Origin: Sterolibacterium denitrificans
GTDB taxonomy: Bacteria; Pseudomonadota; Gammaproteobacteria; Burkholderiales; Rhodocyclaceae
Direction: 5' to 3'
Length of the DNA stretch: 64,000 nucleotides
Assembly (NCBI RefSeq): GCF_900174485.1
Contig: NZ_LT837803.1
Span: 1,302,001 to 1,366,000 of the forward strand
Shown: piece after piece, positions 46,062-54,915 of the stretch
Layout of the letters: every line of letters begins with the position of its first letter
How positions within the stretch are numbered: position 1 is the stretch's first letter
Notes under the pieces: model-generated
The model's input: only the letters and a program-made list of their open reading frames with translations
Databases searched by the model: none
Told to the model about the DNA's origin: nothing
Program-made: the position numbers and the translations under genes

Positions 46062-48821
46062 ATGGATTTCCTGCGCCTGAAAGAAAGTTTCGTCCATGCC
46101 GTGCTGGGACGGCCGATGCTGCGCCACTTCCGGCGTCTGTCGATCCTCGACCTGCGGGGCGATGCCGATGTGGATAAAACCGTATCGGCCAGCATGGCGC
46201 GGCATCTGGCGGAAGCGGCGATGGCCGAGCCGGCGGTCTTGCTGGAACGGCTGCATACGCATCCCGATGGTCTGAGCGAAGCGGCGGCCGATGCGCTGCG
46301 CGCGGTGGTCGGCACCAATGAAGTCGAGCACGAGAAGCCGCGGCCCTGGTGGCAGCATCTGTGGCACTGCTATGTCGATCCATTCAACCTGCTGCTGACG
46401 GTATTGGCGACGATTTCTTTCTTTACCGAGGACATCAAGGCCACGGTCGTCATTTCGATCATGGTGACGCTGTCGACGTCGATCCGCTTCTTTCAGGAAG
46501 CCAAGTCCAACAAGGCGGCCGACAAACTCAAGGCCATGGTCAGGAATACGGCAACGGTGTTGCGCTGCGACGTTGCCGGCGCCGCCAGCCTGCATGCGGG
46601 TGTTTCGCGCAGTCTGGAGTTGCCGATCAAGCAACTGGTGCCCGGCGATATCGTGGTGCTTTCTGCCGGCGACATGATTCCCGCGGATTTGCGCGTACTT
46701 CACGCGAAGGATTTGTTCGTCAGCCAGGCGGCAATGACGGGGGAGTCGCTGCCGGTCGAGAAATTCGTTGATCAGCGCAAGTGCGATGCAATCAACCCGC
46801 TCGATTTCGACAACATCTGCTTCATGGGCACCAATGTCGTCAGCGGCTCGGCGACGGCCGTGGTGGTGACGACAGGCGAGCGCACCTATTTCGGCGATCT
46901 GGCGCAGCGCATCACGGCAGCCGACCGGCGACCCACGGCCTTTCAGGCCGACGTGAACAGGGTGAGCTGGCTGCTGATTCGCTTCATGCTGGTCATGTCG
47001 CCCGTCGTTTTCTTCATCAACGGCTTCACCAAGGGCGACTGGCTGGAGGCGTTTCTTTTCGCCATGGCAGTCGCCGTCGGCCTGACGCCGGAAATGCTGC
47101 CGATGATCGTCACTTCGACGCTCGCCAAGGGCGCGCTGATCCTCTCGCGACAAAAAATCATCATCAAGCGGCTCGATGCAGTCCAGAATTTCGGCGCCAT
47201 GGACATCCTGTGCACCGACAAGACCGGCACGCTGACGCAGGACAGAATATTTCTCGAGCGGCATACGGATGTGCATGGCGCGGAAAATGCCGAAGTGCTC
47301 GAATACGCCTACCTCAACAGCTACTACCAGACGGGACTGAAGAATTTGCTGGATGTCGCCGTGCTCGACTACCAGCACGTGCACCATGCGCTGAAACCGG
47401 CCGAGAACTATCGCAAGGTCGATGAGGTGCCCTTCGACTTCCAACGCCGCCGGATGACCGTGGTGGTGGCCGAGCACGAGCACGAGGATCTTCGCCTGGA
47501 TCATCATCTGCTGATCTGCAAGGGCGCCATCGAAGAAATCGTTTCGGTGTGCACTCATTTTCGTCATGGCGAGCTGATCGAGCCGCTGACGCCCGCAGCC
47601 CATGCGCGCATTATTCAGGTGACCAGCGACCTGAACGATGACGGTTTGCGCGTGGTCGGCGTGGCCATCAAGGAGATGCCGCCGGACAAGGAGGTCTATG
47701 GCGTGGCCGATGAATGCGGGCTGACGCTGGTGGGCTATATCGCCTTTCTCGATCCGCCCAAGGAGTCCGCCGCGCCTGCGCTCAAGGCGCTCAAGGAACA
47801 TGGCGTCGCGGTCAAGGTGCTGACCGGCGACAATCCGCTGGTGGCCGCCAAGATCTGCCGCGAGGTGGGGTTGCCGGTGGCGGGCATGCTGCTCGGTGCC
47901 GATGTCGAGGCCATGCATGATGCGGCGCTGCTTGAGGCGGCGGAAAAAACCACCGTCTTCGCCAAGCTTTCGCCCTCCCACAAGGAGCGCGTGGTGCGCG
48001 TACTGCACGAGGCGGGCCACGTCGTCGGCTTCATGGGCGACGGCATCAACGATGCGCCCGCGCTGCGTGCCGCCGACATCGGTATTTCGGTGGACAGCGC
48101 CGTCGATATCGCCAAGGAGGCCGCCGACATCATCCTGCTGGAAAAGAGCCTGATGGTGCTGGAAGCGGGTGTGCTCGAAGGGCGCAAGACCTTCGCCAAC
48201 ATGCTCAAGTACATCAAGATGACGGCCAGTTCCAACTTCGGCAACGTCTTTTCCGTGTTGATCGCCAGCGCCTTCCTGCCCTTCCTGCCGATGCTGCCGA
48301 TGCAACTGCTGGTGCAGAACCTGCTCTACGACATTTCGCAGATCGGCATTCCCTTCGACCATGTCGACGAGGAATCCATCAAGTCACCGCAGCGCTGGAA
48401 TCCGGGCAGCCTGGGCTACTTCATGATCCACTTCGGGCCGGTCAGCTCGATATTCGACATTGCGACCTTCCTGTTGCTGTGGCACGTCTTCGGTGCCAAC
48501 GGCGCAACGCCCGAATCGCAAACGCTGTTTCAATCGGGCTGGTTCATCGAAGGCTTGCTGTCGCAAACGCTGATCGTGCATATGATCCGGACGCGCAGGC
48601 TGCCTTTTCTGCAGAGCCGGGCATCCTGGCAACTGATGCTCATGAGCGTTGCCGTGATGCTCGTGGGGCTGGGTATCGTCATGGGGCCCTTCGCCGATCA
48701 TTTCAAGCTCACGGCCTTGCCGTTGACGTATTTCCCCTGGCTGCTGGCGATCCTGCTTGCCTACATGCTGCTGGTGCAGGTGATGAAAGGATACTTTGCG
48801 CGGCGTTACGGTTGGCAGTGA
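46062..48821 (+). CDS. mgtA: Mg2+-importing P-type ATPase, MgtA/MgtB type
   Basis: A 919-aa P3B ATPase. Phosphorylation Asp386 lies in DKTGTLTQD, MTGES and MGDGINDAPAL are the A- and P-domain motifs, and PEMLPMIV in helix M4 is the Mg2+-type P-E-M-L-P variant. ATG 46062 follows GGAGGAAGG; an earlier GTG at 46029 lacks support. The 98-bp leader is too short for an mgtA-type Mg2+ riboswitch, and none was seen. Confidence 0.9.
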   Translation: MDFLRLKESFVHAVLGRPMLRHFRRLSILDLRGDADVDKTVSASMARHLAEAAMAEPAVLLERLHTHPDGLSEAAADALRAVVGTNEVEHEKPRPWWQHLWHCYVDPFNLLLTVLATISFFTEDIKATVVISIMVTLSTSIRFFQEAKSNKAADKLKAMVRNTATVLRCDVAGAASLHAGVSRSLELPIKQLVPGDIVVLSAGDMIPADLRVLHAKDLFVSQAAMTGESLPVEKFVDQRKCDAINPLDFDNICFMGTNVVSGSATAVVVTTGERTYFGDLAQRITAADRRPTAFQADVNRVSWLLIRFMLVMSPVVFFINGFTKGDWLEAFLFAMAVAVGLTPEMLPMIVTSTLAKGALILSRQKIIIKRLDAVQNFGAMDILCTDKTGTLTQDRIFLERHTDVHGAENAEVLEYAYLNSYYQTGLKNLLDVAVLDYQHVHHALKPAENYRKVDEVPFDFQRRRMTVVVAEHEHEDLRLDHHLLICKGAIEEIVSVCTHFRHGELIEPLTPAAHARIIQVTSDLNDDGLRVVGVAIKEMPPDKEVYGVADECGLTLVGYIAFLDPPKESAAPALKALKEHGVAVKVLTGDNPLVAAKICREVGLPVAGMLLGADVEAMHDAALLEAAEKTTVFAKLSPSHKERVVRVLHEAGHVVGFMGDGINDAPALRAADIGISVDSAVDIAKEAADIILLEKSLMVLEAGVLEGRKTFANMLKYIKMTASSNFGNVFSVLIASAFLPFLPMLPMQLLVQNLLYDISQIGIPFDHVDEESIKSPQRWNPGSLGYFMIHFGPVSSIFDIATFLLLWHVFGANGATPESQTLFQSGWFIEGLLSQTLIVHMIRTRRLPFLQSRASWQLMLMSVAVMLVGLGIVMGPFADHFKLTALPLTYFPWLLAILLAYMLLVQVMKGYFARRYGWQ

Positions 48822-48828
48822 CGAAATC

Positions 48829-49920
48829 TCAATTGCTCGCTGCCATCCGTACCGGTATCCGTCGTGCGCCGAAAGGCTTGCCGAATTTCGCGAAGCGTCC
48901 GGCGATGGCATGGCCGCAACAGGGGCAGTGGCCACTGGCATCGAGCCGGTAGTCGAGGATTTCATACCAGTCGCGAACGATGACCGGCTTGTGGCAGCAC
49001 GGGCAGTAGGTGGTGTCGCCTTCCTGGTCATGCACGTTGCCGGTATAGACGTAATTGAGGCCGGCATCCATGGCAATGCGCCGGGCGCGGGCCAAGGTGA
49101 CGGCCGGTGTGGCCTGGGTGCCGAGCAGTTTGTAGTCTGGGTGGAAAGCGGAAAAATGCAGCGGCACATCGGGACCCAGCTCCTTGGCGATCCAGCGGGC
49201 AAGCGCGGTCAGTTCGTCCTCCGTATCGTTCTGTCCGGGAATCAGCAGGGTAGTGATTTCCAGCCAGCAGTCGGTGTGATGCCGTACGTAGCTCAGTGTG
49301 TCGAGCACGGGTTGCAGCCGGGCACCGCAGAGCTTGACGTAGAACTCATCGCTGAAGGCTTTCAGATCGATATTGGCGGCATCCATTTTGGCGAAGAACT
49401 CGCGCGCGGGTTGCGGGTGGATGTAGCCGGCAGTGACGGCAACCGTCTGGATGCCGTAGGCATGGCAGGCATCGGCCGTATCCATGGCGTATTCGGCAAA
49501 AATCACCGGGTCGTTATAAGTGAAGGCCACGCTCCTGCTGCCGTAATGTTGCGCCGTTGCGGCGATGGCGGCAGGCGAGGCGGCATCCATCAGGGTGTCC
49601 ATTTCGCGTGATTTGGAAATGTCCCAGTTCTGGCAGAACTTGCAGGCCAGGTTGCAGCCGGCGGTGCCGAAAGAGAGCACGCTGCTGCCCGGATGAAAAT
49701 TGTAGAGCGGCTTTTTCTCGATCGGGTCGATGCAGAAGCCCGAGCTGCGTCCGTAGGTGGTCAGCACCATTTGACCCTGATGCATGGCGCGAACGAAGCA
49801 GGCGCCGCGCTGGCCTTCGTGCAGTTTGCAATCGCGCGGGCAGAGGTCGCACTGGATGCGGCGATCTTCGAGCGCATGCCACCAGCGTGCCGGATGGGCT
49901 TCGCCGGGTTGGATGTTCAT
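48829..49920 (-). CDS. AmmeMemoRadiSam system radical SAM enzyme
   Basis: A 363-aa radical SAM protein. Cys89, Cys93 and Cys96 (CNLACKFCQNW) bind the S-adenosylmethionine iron-sulfur cluster. An N-terminal CDLCPRDC set and C-terminal CPCCHKP and CPCCG pairs may bind more metal. It is the third member of the AmmeMemoRadiSam trio; its start overlaps the stop of protein A by 4 nt. The reaction is unknown. Convergent with mgtA, 7 nt apart. Confidence 0.9.
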   Translation of the reverse strand: MNIQPGEAHPARWWHALEDRRIQCDLCPRDCKLHEGQRGACFVRAMHQGQMVLTTYGRSSGFCIDPIEKKPLYNFHPGSSVLSFGTAGCNLACKFCQNWDISKSREMDTLMDAASPAAIAATAQHYGSRSVAFTYNDPVIFAEYAMDTADACHAYGIQTVAVTAGYIHPQPAREFFAKMDAANIDLKAFSDEFYVKLCGARLQPVLDTLSYVRHHTDCWLEITTLLIPGQNDTEDELTALARWIAKELGPDVPLHFSAFHPDYKLLGTQATPAVTLARARRIAMDAGLNYVYTGNVHDQEGDTTYCPCCHKPVIVRDWYEILDYRLDASGHCPCCGHAIAGRFAKFGKPFGARRIPVRMAASN

Positions 49921-50489
49921 TGATCCGGCGCTTCTTTCCATTTGCGCACCTCGTAACGCGAGAGTTGTATGTCATCGTTCCAGCCGTCGATGGCCAGGCC
50001 CGCCTTGCGCTTCAGTTGGGCCATGAATTGCTTCGGGTCGGGCAGATCTTCCCAGACCTGGGGCAGGAAGGTGGCGCGCCGCCCGCCGCACCTGAGGATG
50101 ACGCCATCCACCATGGGTCGCAACAGCGCCAGGGCTTCGGCTTCGCTGGCGCAGTGCAGCGGCACGGGCGTGTCGAGCAGCGAGACTTCGATATTGATTT
50201 TTGGAAACTCCGCAGCGCTCAGAGGCTTGAAGCGCGTATCGAGAAAGGCGGCCGCCCGGGCATTGTGGCGGACATCGTCGAGCAGCGGACGCTGCGCTTC
50301 GAGCGTGCCGATGCAGCCGCGCAATTCGCCAGCCAGCCGCAGGGTGACAAAGCTGGCCCCCGGCAGATGCAGTTCCGGAAGTTCGAGTAGCGATGCAGGT
50401 ACTGCGCTGCGGATGCCGTCGCCAAATTCTTCGCCGATGGCCTGGCGGGCGATCAGCAGCAGGGCCGTGCCGAGTTCCGGGCGGCTCAT
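49917..50489 (-). CDS. AmmeMemoRadiSam system protein A (AMMECR1 domain)
   Basis: A 190-aa AMMECR1-domain protein. GASFVTLRLAGELRGCIGTLEAQRPL has the hallmark LRGCIG, followed by VRHNARAAAFLDTRF and INIEVSLLD. The human relative AMMECR1 is of unknown biochemical role. It overlaps the genes on both sides by 4 nt (ATGA), so the three are translated as a unit. Confidence 0.92.
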   Translation of the reverse strand: MSRPELGTALLLIARQAIGEEFGDGIRSAVPASLLELPELHLPGASFVTLRLAGELRGCIGTLEAQRPLLDDVRHNARAAAFLDTRFKPLSAAEFPKINIEVSLLDTPVPLHCASEAEALALLRPMVDGVILRCGGRRATFLPQVWEDLPDPKQFMAQLKRKAGLAIDGWNDDIQLSRYEVRKWKEAPDQ

Positions 50490-51316
50490 GATGCGGGCTC
50501 GGTGAAGGCAAAGGCTGCGTAGCCGACCACGCGGGAGCGATCGCCGGCGGTATCGCCGGAATTGCGCAGGTCGAGCAAGCGCGCCTGCAGGCCGCGCCGT
50601 TGCGCGCACAGCAGCAGACCGTTGATCGGCGTGGCGCCACAGGCCTGTTCGTGGCTGCCCAGCGGCTGCAGGGCGGCGATCTGCGCGGCGGTGTCCTGAT
50701 CGAGTTGCTGGGCTTCCGCATAGGGGCGGTAGTGCGAGAGATCGGAACTGATGAGTATCAGGGTTTCCGCTCCGCCCCAGACGAGATCCAGTACTTCCGC
50801 CACTTCCTGCGCGCTGGCCATGCCCACGACCAGTGGCAGGAGGGTGAAGTCGTCGAGCAGATGCTGCAGGAAGGGTAGTTGCACTTCGAGTGCATGTTCC
50901 AGCGCATGGGCCGCTTCATTGCGCTGCACCTGCGGGCATTCGAGCGCCCTTCGCGCCAGTTCGGCATCGACCGGGATGCTGCCCAGCGGCGTATCGAAGG
51001 CGCTGGCTTGCGGCAGGGCCAGGCCGCGCACGGCAATGCGATGCGCCGGACCGAGCAGCACGACCTTGCGGATGTCCGGGCGCAGCGCAGACAGGCAAGC
51101 GTAGGCGCTGGCGGCGATCGGCCCCGAATAGATGTAGCCGGCGTGAGGAACGATCAGCGCCTTGGGGGGATGCGCCGGTACCGCTCGTGGCTCGACCCGG
51201 GCCAGCATGGCAGTGATTTCACTGTCGAGCGTGAGCGGCTGCGCCGGATAGAAGCTTCCGGCCACGGCAGCGGGACGATGGAACGAAGAATATGAATCTG
51301 AATTCGAACCGGTCAT
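50486..51316 (-). CDS. AmmeMemoRadiSam system protein B (Memo family)
   Basis: A 276-aa Memo-family protein, related to class III extradiol dioxygenases. RPAAVAGSFYPA, LIVPHAGYIYSGPIAASAYA and LLGPAHRI carry conserved His, and LISSDLSHYRPYAEAQQLD the second metal motif, so a metal centre is likely kept. It leads the operon; AGGAG lies 8 nt before ATG 51316. Confidence 0.92.
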   Translation of the reverse strand: MTGSNSDSYSSFHRPAAVAGSFYPAQPLTLDSEITAMLARVEPRAVPAHPPKALIVPHAGYIYSGPIAASAYACLSALRPDIRKVVLLGPAHRIAVRGLALPQASAFDTPLGSIPVDAELARRALECPQVQRNEAAHALEHALEVQLPFLQHLLDDFTLLPLVVGMASAQEVAEVLDLVWGGAETLILISSDLSHYRPYAEAQQLDQDTAAQIAALQPLGSHEQACGATPINGLLLCAQRRGLQARLLDLRNSGDTAGDRSRVVGYAAFAFTEPAS

Positions 51317-51424
51317 GACGCATCTCCTGAACCTGTGCCGGGATATTGCGCAGAGATACACAGGTGGCACTGGTGGCACGGGCGCACGCTGGCGATCCTT
51401 CATTGTAGCCCTTAGAATCGCGGA

Positions 51425-52189
51425 ATGAGAGTGACTGCGCCCGTCGATCCCAGGGATTCCTCCGCGGCGTTTTACGCGCTGGTGCCGGCTGCCGGCAGCG
51501 GAGCGCGCATGGGCGGCGAGAAGCCCAAGCAGTATCTGCCGCTGGCCGGCCGGCCGCTGATCTGGCATGGTTTGCGGGCCCTGTGCGGGGTGGCGCGCAT
51601 TTCCCGGGTGTTCGTGGTTTTGTCGCCGCATGATGCCGACTGGGTTGCGCATGACTGGTCGACGTTCGGAACCAAGCTGATGCCGTTGTTCTGCGGTGGC
51701 GCGACGCGCGCCGATTCGGTGCTCAATGGCCTGCGCGCCACGGCAGACCAGGTGCGCGCCGAGGACTGGATGCTGGTGCATGATGCAGCCAGGCCCTGCC
51801 TGACGAGTGCGCAAGTCGACAGCCTGATCGATACCGTTTGCCGCGACTCTCCCGGGGATGGCGGCATTCTGGCCCTGCCGGTTGCCGATACACTGAAGCG
51901 TGCCGATGAGCATGCTGCCATTGCGACCATCGCGGCCACGGTGCCGCGCAGCGGACTCTGGCAGGCGCAGACGCCGCAGATGTTCCGCCATGGCGACTTG
52001 CTGCGCGCCCTGGCGTCCGGCAAGGACGCGCAGGCCATCGAGGCCATTACGGATGAGGCGAGCGCCATGGAAATGCTGGGCTTCAGACCGTGTCTGGTGA
52101 AGTCCGATCCGGGCAATCTGAAAGTCACCTATCCGTCGGATCAGCGTCTGGCCGAGTGGATACTGCAACAGCGGGGAGAGATGACATGA
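51425..52189 (+). CDS. ispD: 2-C-methyl-D-erythritol 4-phosphate cytidylyltransferase
   Basis: A 254-aa enzyme of the MEP isoprenoid pathway. The CTP-binding loop is [20 protein letters not shown], with [10 protein letters not shown] and TPQMFR further on. It joins CMP to methylerythritol phosphate. Its stop overlaps the ispF start in ATGA. About 12 N-terminal residues precede the conserved start, so a later initiation cannot be excluded. Confidence 0.93.
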   Translation: MRVTAPVDPRDSSAAFYALVPAAGSGARMGGEKPKQYLPLAGRPLIWHGLRALCGVARISRVFVVLSPHDADWVAHDWSTFGTKLMPLFCGGATRADSVLNGLRATADQVRAEDWMLVHDAARPCLTSAQVDSLIDTVCRDSPGDGGILALPVADTLKRADEHAAIATIAATVPRSGLWQAQTPQMFRHGDLLRALASGKDAQAIEAITDEASAMEMLGFRPCLVKSDPGNLKVTYPSDQRLAEWILQQRGEMT

Positions 52190-52677
52190 GTGTGCCGTTT
52201 CGTATCGGGCAGGGTTTTGATGTGCATGCCTTTGCCGCCGGTCGCAAGCTGATCCTGGGAGGGGTCGAAATTCCCCATGAGCGCGGCCTGCTCGGCCATT
52301 CCGATGCGGATGCGCTGCTGCATGCGATCACCGACGCCATCCTCGGCGCTGCCGGCCTGGGCGACATCGGCCGGCTTTATCCGGACGACGATCCGCGCCA
52401 TGCCGGCGCCGATAGCCGCGTGCTGCTGCGCGGGGCGCTGGCGGCGGTGCGGCAGGCGGGCTGGCGCGTGGTCAATGTCGACGCCACCATCATTGCCCAG
52501 GCACCGAAGATTTCACCGCATGCGGCAGCAATGCGGGCCAACATCGCCGCCGATCTGGAGATCGAGCCGGAGGCGGTGAACGTCAAGGGCAAGACTACCG
52601 AACGTCTCGGCTTTACCGGGCGTGGCGAGGGCATCGCCGCCGAAGCCGTGGCTTTGCTGGCGCGTACCGCCGTCTGA
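52186..52677 (+). CDS. ispF: 2-C-methyl-D-erythritol 2,4-cyclodiphosphate synthase
   Basis: A 163-aa trimeric zinc enzyme of the MEP pathway. GQGFDVHAF gives the metal Asp and His, [20 protein letters not shown] the second His, and [14 protein letters not shown] the C-terminal signature. It is coupled to ispD by a 4-nt overlap. Confidence 0.96.
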   Translation: MSVPFRIGQGFDVHAFAAGRKLILGGVEIPHERGLLGHSDADALLHAITDAILGAAGLGDIGRLYPDDDPRHAGADSRVLLRGALAAVRQAGWRVVNVDATIIAQAPKISPHAAAMRANIAADLEIEPEAVNVKGKTTERLGFTGRGEGIAAEAVALLARTAV

Positions 52678-52737
52678 TGCCCGTGCGCCCGGCAGCAATG
52701 CCGTGCAGCGGGGGATCGTCGGGGCGGCCGTCAGCCA

Positions 52738-54411
52738 TCAACCATCAATCTGGACTGCGTCGTTCCCGTCGTGGATGCGGAAGTCATTGCGGCCGGACTG
52801 CTTGACCGCATACAGGGCGGTATCCGCGCGCTTGATGATGTCTTCGCGCCTGAGATCTCCATGCTCGACCAGTGCGATGCCGATACTGGCCCCCACCACG
52901 GCCCTGACGCCGGCCGCCGTGACGACCGGCTTGCTGATGTTGCTGATCAGGCTTCGCGCCAGGCGGGTAATGACGGCCTTGTCGGTGACGAATGGGAAGA
53001 GGATGACGAATTCATCTCCGCCAAGGCGCGCGGCATAGTCGGATTTGCGGATCGAATGTTCGATGTGCCGCGCCACATGGACCAGCACGGCATCGCCGAC
53101 ATCATGACCGAAACTGTCATTGACTTCCTTGAAGCGATCCAGGTCGATGAACATCAGCGTGAAATTGCGCTCGGCGTCGAGCCTGCATTCGCTGATCAAC
53201 TGATCGATCTGATGCTCGAAACCGAGCCGGTTGCCCAGGCCGGTCAGCGGGTCGGTCAAGGCCAGTTTGTTGGCGTGAGCTTCCCGCAGCCGACTTTCCG
53301 TGATGTCGTTGATGACGCCCTGGATCAGGTCGTCCTCGACGGGGTTGAGGATCATGTTGAACCAGCGCGGGTTTTCTCCGCAATCGCACAGCGCAAGCTC
53401 GATGGATTTGCTCTGCCGGTCTTGCAGGCAACTGGCGATCAAGGTTCGCACCTCGGCGGCTTGCGTCCCGAGCTGGTCGAGCAGGGAGGGCTGCGTGCCC
53501 GCAACGGATTCAACGGGTTCTTTTGCCTGGCCGCAGTTCAGGCACATGGCCCGGCTGAAGGCCGGGTTGAAGGACAGCAGCAGGCCGTTGCGGTTGATGA
53601 CGAAGATGCCGGTTTCGGCATTTTCAAAAATTGCCCGAAAGCGTTTTTCCTCGATTTCGCGTTCGAGGCGCAGTTCGCGCTCGGTCATCAGGCCGCTGAC
53701 CTGTTTGTCGATCAGCGCATTGACGTTGCCGACCAGCCTGCCGATTTCGTCGGCTTTGTGGCCGCCGGGGACTTTCAGCTTCTCTCCATCCATGACGGAA
53801 AGAGCATTGAGCCGGGTAGCCGTCTGCCGTATGGGATGGGCAATGTAGCCGACCGAGATGGTGGTGACGATCAATATGATGGCGGCTGTTTGCAGAATGA
53901 TCAGCAGACGGATGTAGTCGACCGCCTCGCCGACCTGGGCATCGATCGAGGCCTGATTGCGCACGACGATGATCTTGCCGACCCGGCTGTCGGTCTGGAA
54001 TGGCGAGCTCAGCTCGCGGATCAGCGTGCCGGGCGGATAAGCCTGGGCGGCGGATGATTGCGCGATGCCGCCGGTTGCGGCATGGGTTGCCGTGGTAGCG
54101 CTGCGCTCGAAGTCGGCCAGTACGCCGTGCTCGTTGATGATCACCACGCGTTCGACGTCGCGGCTCATCAGCAGGCCCTTGGCAACTTCGGTGGCCAGGC
54201 TCGTGTCGCCCAGGTAACAGGCGATACGTGCCGTGTTTTCAACTGTCTTGACGAGCTCGCCGAGACGCTTGCTCAGCGACTCCTGTACCGTGGGTTCGAT
54301 GTAGCGCGTGATGCCGGCGATCAGTAACGTCCCGGCAAGGCCGGACAGCACGACGACGAGTATCACGCTGCGCAGGACAAGACTGGCATGGAAACTGGGC
54401 GTTTTGTCCAT
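52738..54411 (-). CDS. Membrane-bound diguanylate cyclase (HAMP-PAS-GGDEF)
   Basis: A 557-aa sensor. A membrane helix (about 14-36), a periplasmic domain to about 180, a second helix (LLIILQTAAIILIVTTISVGY), a HAMP region, a PAS domain (FRAIFENAETGIFVINRNG), then a C-terminal GGDEF domain with intact RLGGDEF at about 464-468, so it should make cyclic di-GMP. The I-site RxxD is not obvious. It is the last gene of the porin/PstS-like/GGDEF operon, 55 nt after the binding protein, which may be its periplasmic input. Confidence 0.88.
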   Translation of the reverse strand: MDKTPSFHASLVLRSVILVVVLSGLAGTLLIAGITRYIEPTVQESLSKRLGELVKTVENTARIACYLGDTSLATEVAKGLLMSRDVERVVIINEHGVLADFERSATTATHAATGGIAQSSAAQAYPPGTLIRELSSPFQTDSRVGKIIVVRNQASIDAQVGEAVDYIRLLIILQTAAIILIVTTISVGYIAHPIRQTATRLNALSVMDGEKLKVPGGHKADEIGRLVGNVNALIDKQVSGLMTERELRLEREIEEKRFRAIFENAETGIFVINRNGLLLSFNPAFSRAMCLNCGQAKEPVESVAGTQPSLLDQLGTQAAEVRTLIASCLQDRQSKSIELALCDCGENPRWFNMILNPVEDDLIQGVINDITESRLREAHANKLALTDPLTGLGNRLGFEHQIDQLISECRLDAERNFTLMFIDLDRFKEVNDSFGHDVGDAVLVHVARHIEHSIRKSDYAARLGGDEFVILFPFVTDKAVITRLARSLISNISKPVVTAAGVRAVVGASIGIALVEHGDLRREDIIKRADTALYAVKQSGRNDFRIHDGNDAVQIDG

Positions 54412-54466
54412 CGGCTTTCTGCAGGGACGCAGTGCAGTGTCTATGCCTACGCCTGCGTTTCCACAT

Positions 54467-54904
54467 TCATTGGGATAGATCCAGGGCAACCCGGACCTGC
54501 TTTGTTGCCGCGCTGCGCGGGACGTAGCCTATCGCCCCCTTGTTCGAACTGACGATTTCGATGACTTCGGCGACCGTGTCGGCCTGGCGGGGTGGCGAAG
54601 CCTGACCCGAGAAGATCAGGCGTGCCCAGTAGGAATTGATTTCCGACAGTTCCTTGTTGATGAGTTCGGCATAGAAGCGGGCCTTGTCGCGGTTGCTGGC
54701 GACCTGGTCGATGGGTAGCGCCGTGATGCCGGAAGGAAGTTTCTTGGTGCGGCCCATGAAGATGGCGGTGACTTCATCACGCGATATGCGTTCGACGCCG
54801 CTGGCCGGATTGACGATGATCACGAGATCGGTCGCCGACCAGGCGGATGCATGGCACAGGGAAAGCGCAAGACAGAGGCTGATGGCGGAGACGAGTTTTT
54901 TCAT
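54467..54904 (-). CDS. PstS-like periplasmic substrate-binding protein (short)
   Basis: A 145-aa exported protein with a signal peptide (LCLALSLCHASAWSA). LVIIVNPASGVERISRDEVTAIFMGRTKKLPSG and GAIGYVP are phosphate-binding-protein-like segments, but it is half the length of PstS and has no transporter genes. It lies 11 nt downstream of the porin gene. It could present a ligand to the diguanylate cyclase encoded next. Confidence 0.8.
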   Translation of the reverse strand: MKKLVSAISLCLALSLCHASAWSATDLVIIVNPASGVERISRDEVTAIFMGRTKKLPSGITALPIDQVASNRDKARFYAELINKELSEINSYWARLIFSGQASPPRQADTVAEVIEIVSSNKGAIGYVPRSAATKQVRVALDLSQ

Positions 54905-54915
54905 GGTCGTCCGCC

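Noticed and set aside
46026-48362. A 778-codon minus-strand frame
   Set aside because: It mirrors the MgtA-type ATPase in the antisense frame, and shows no domain.
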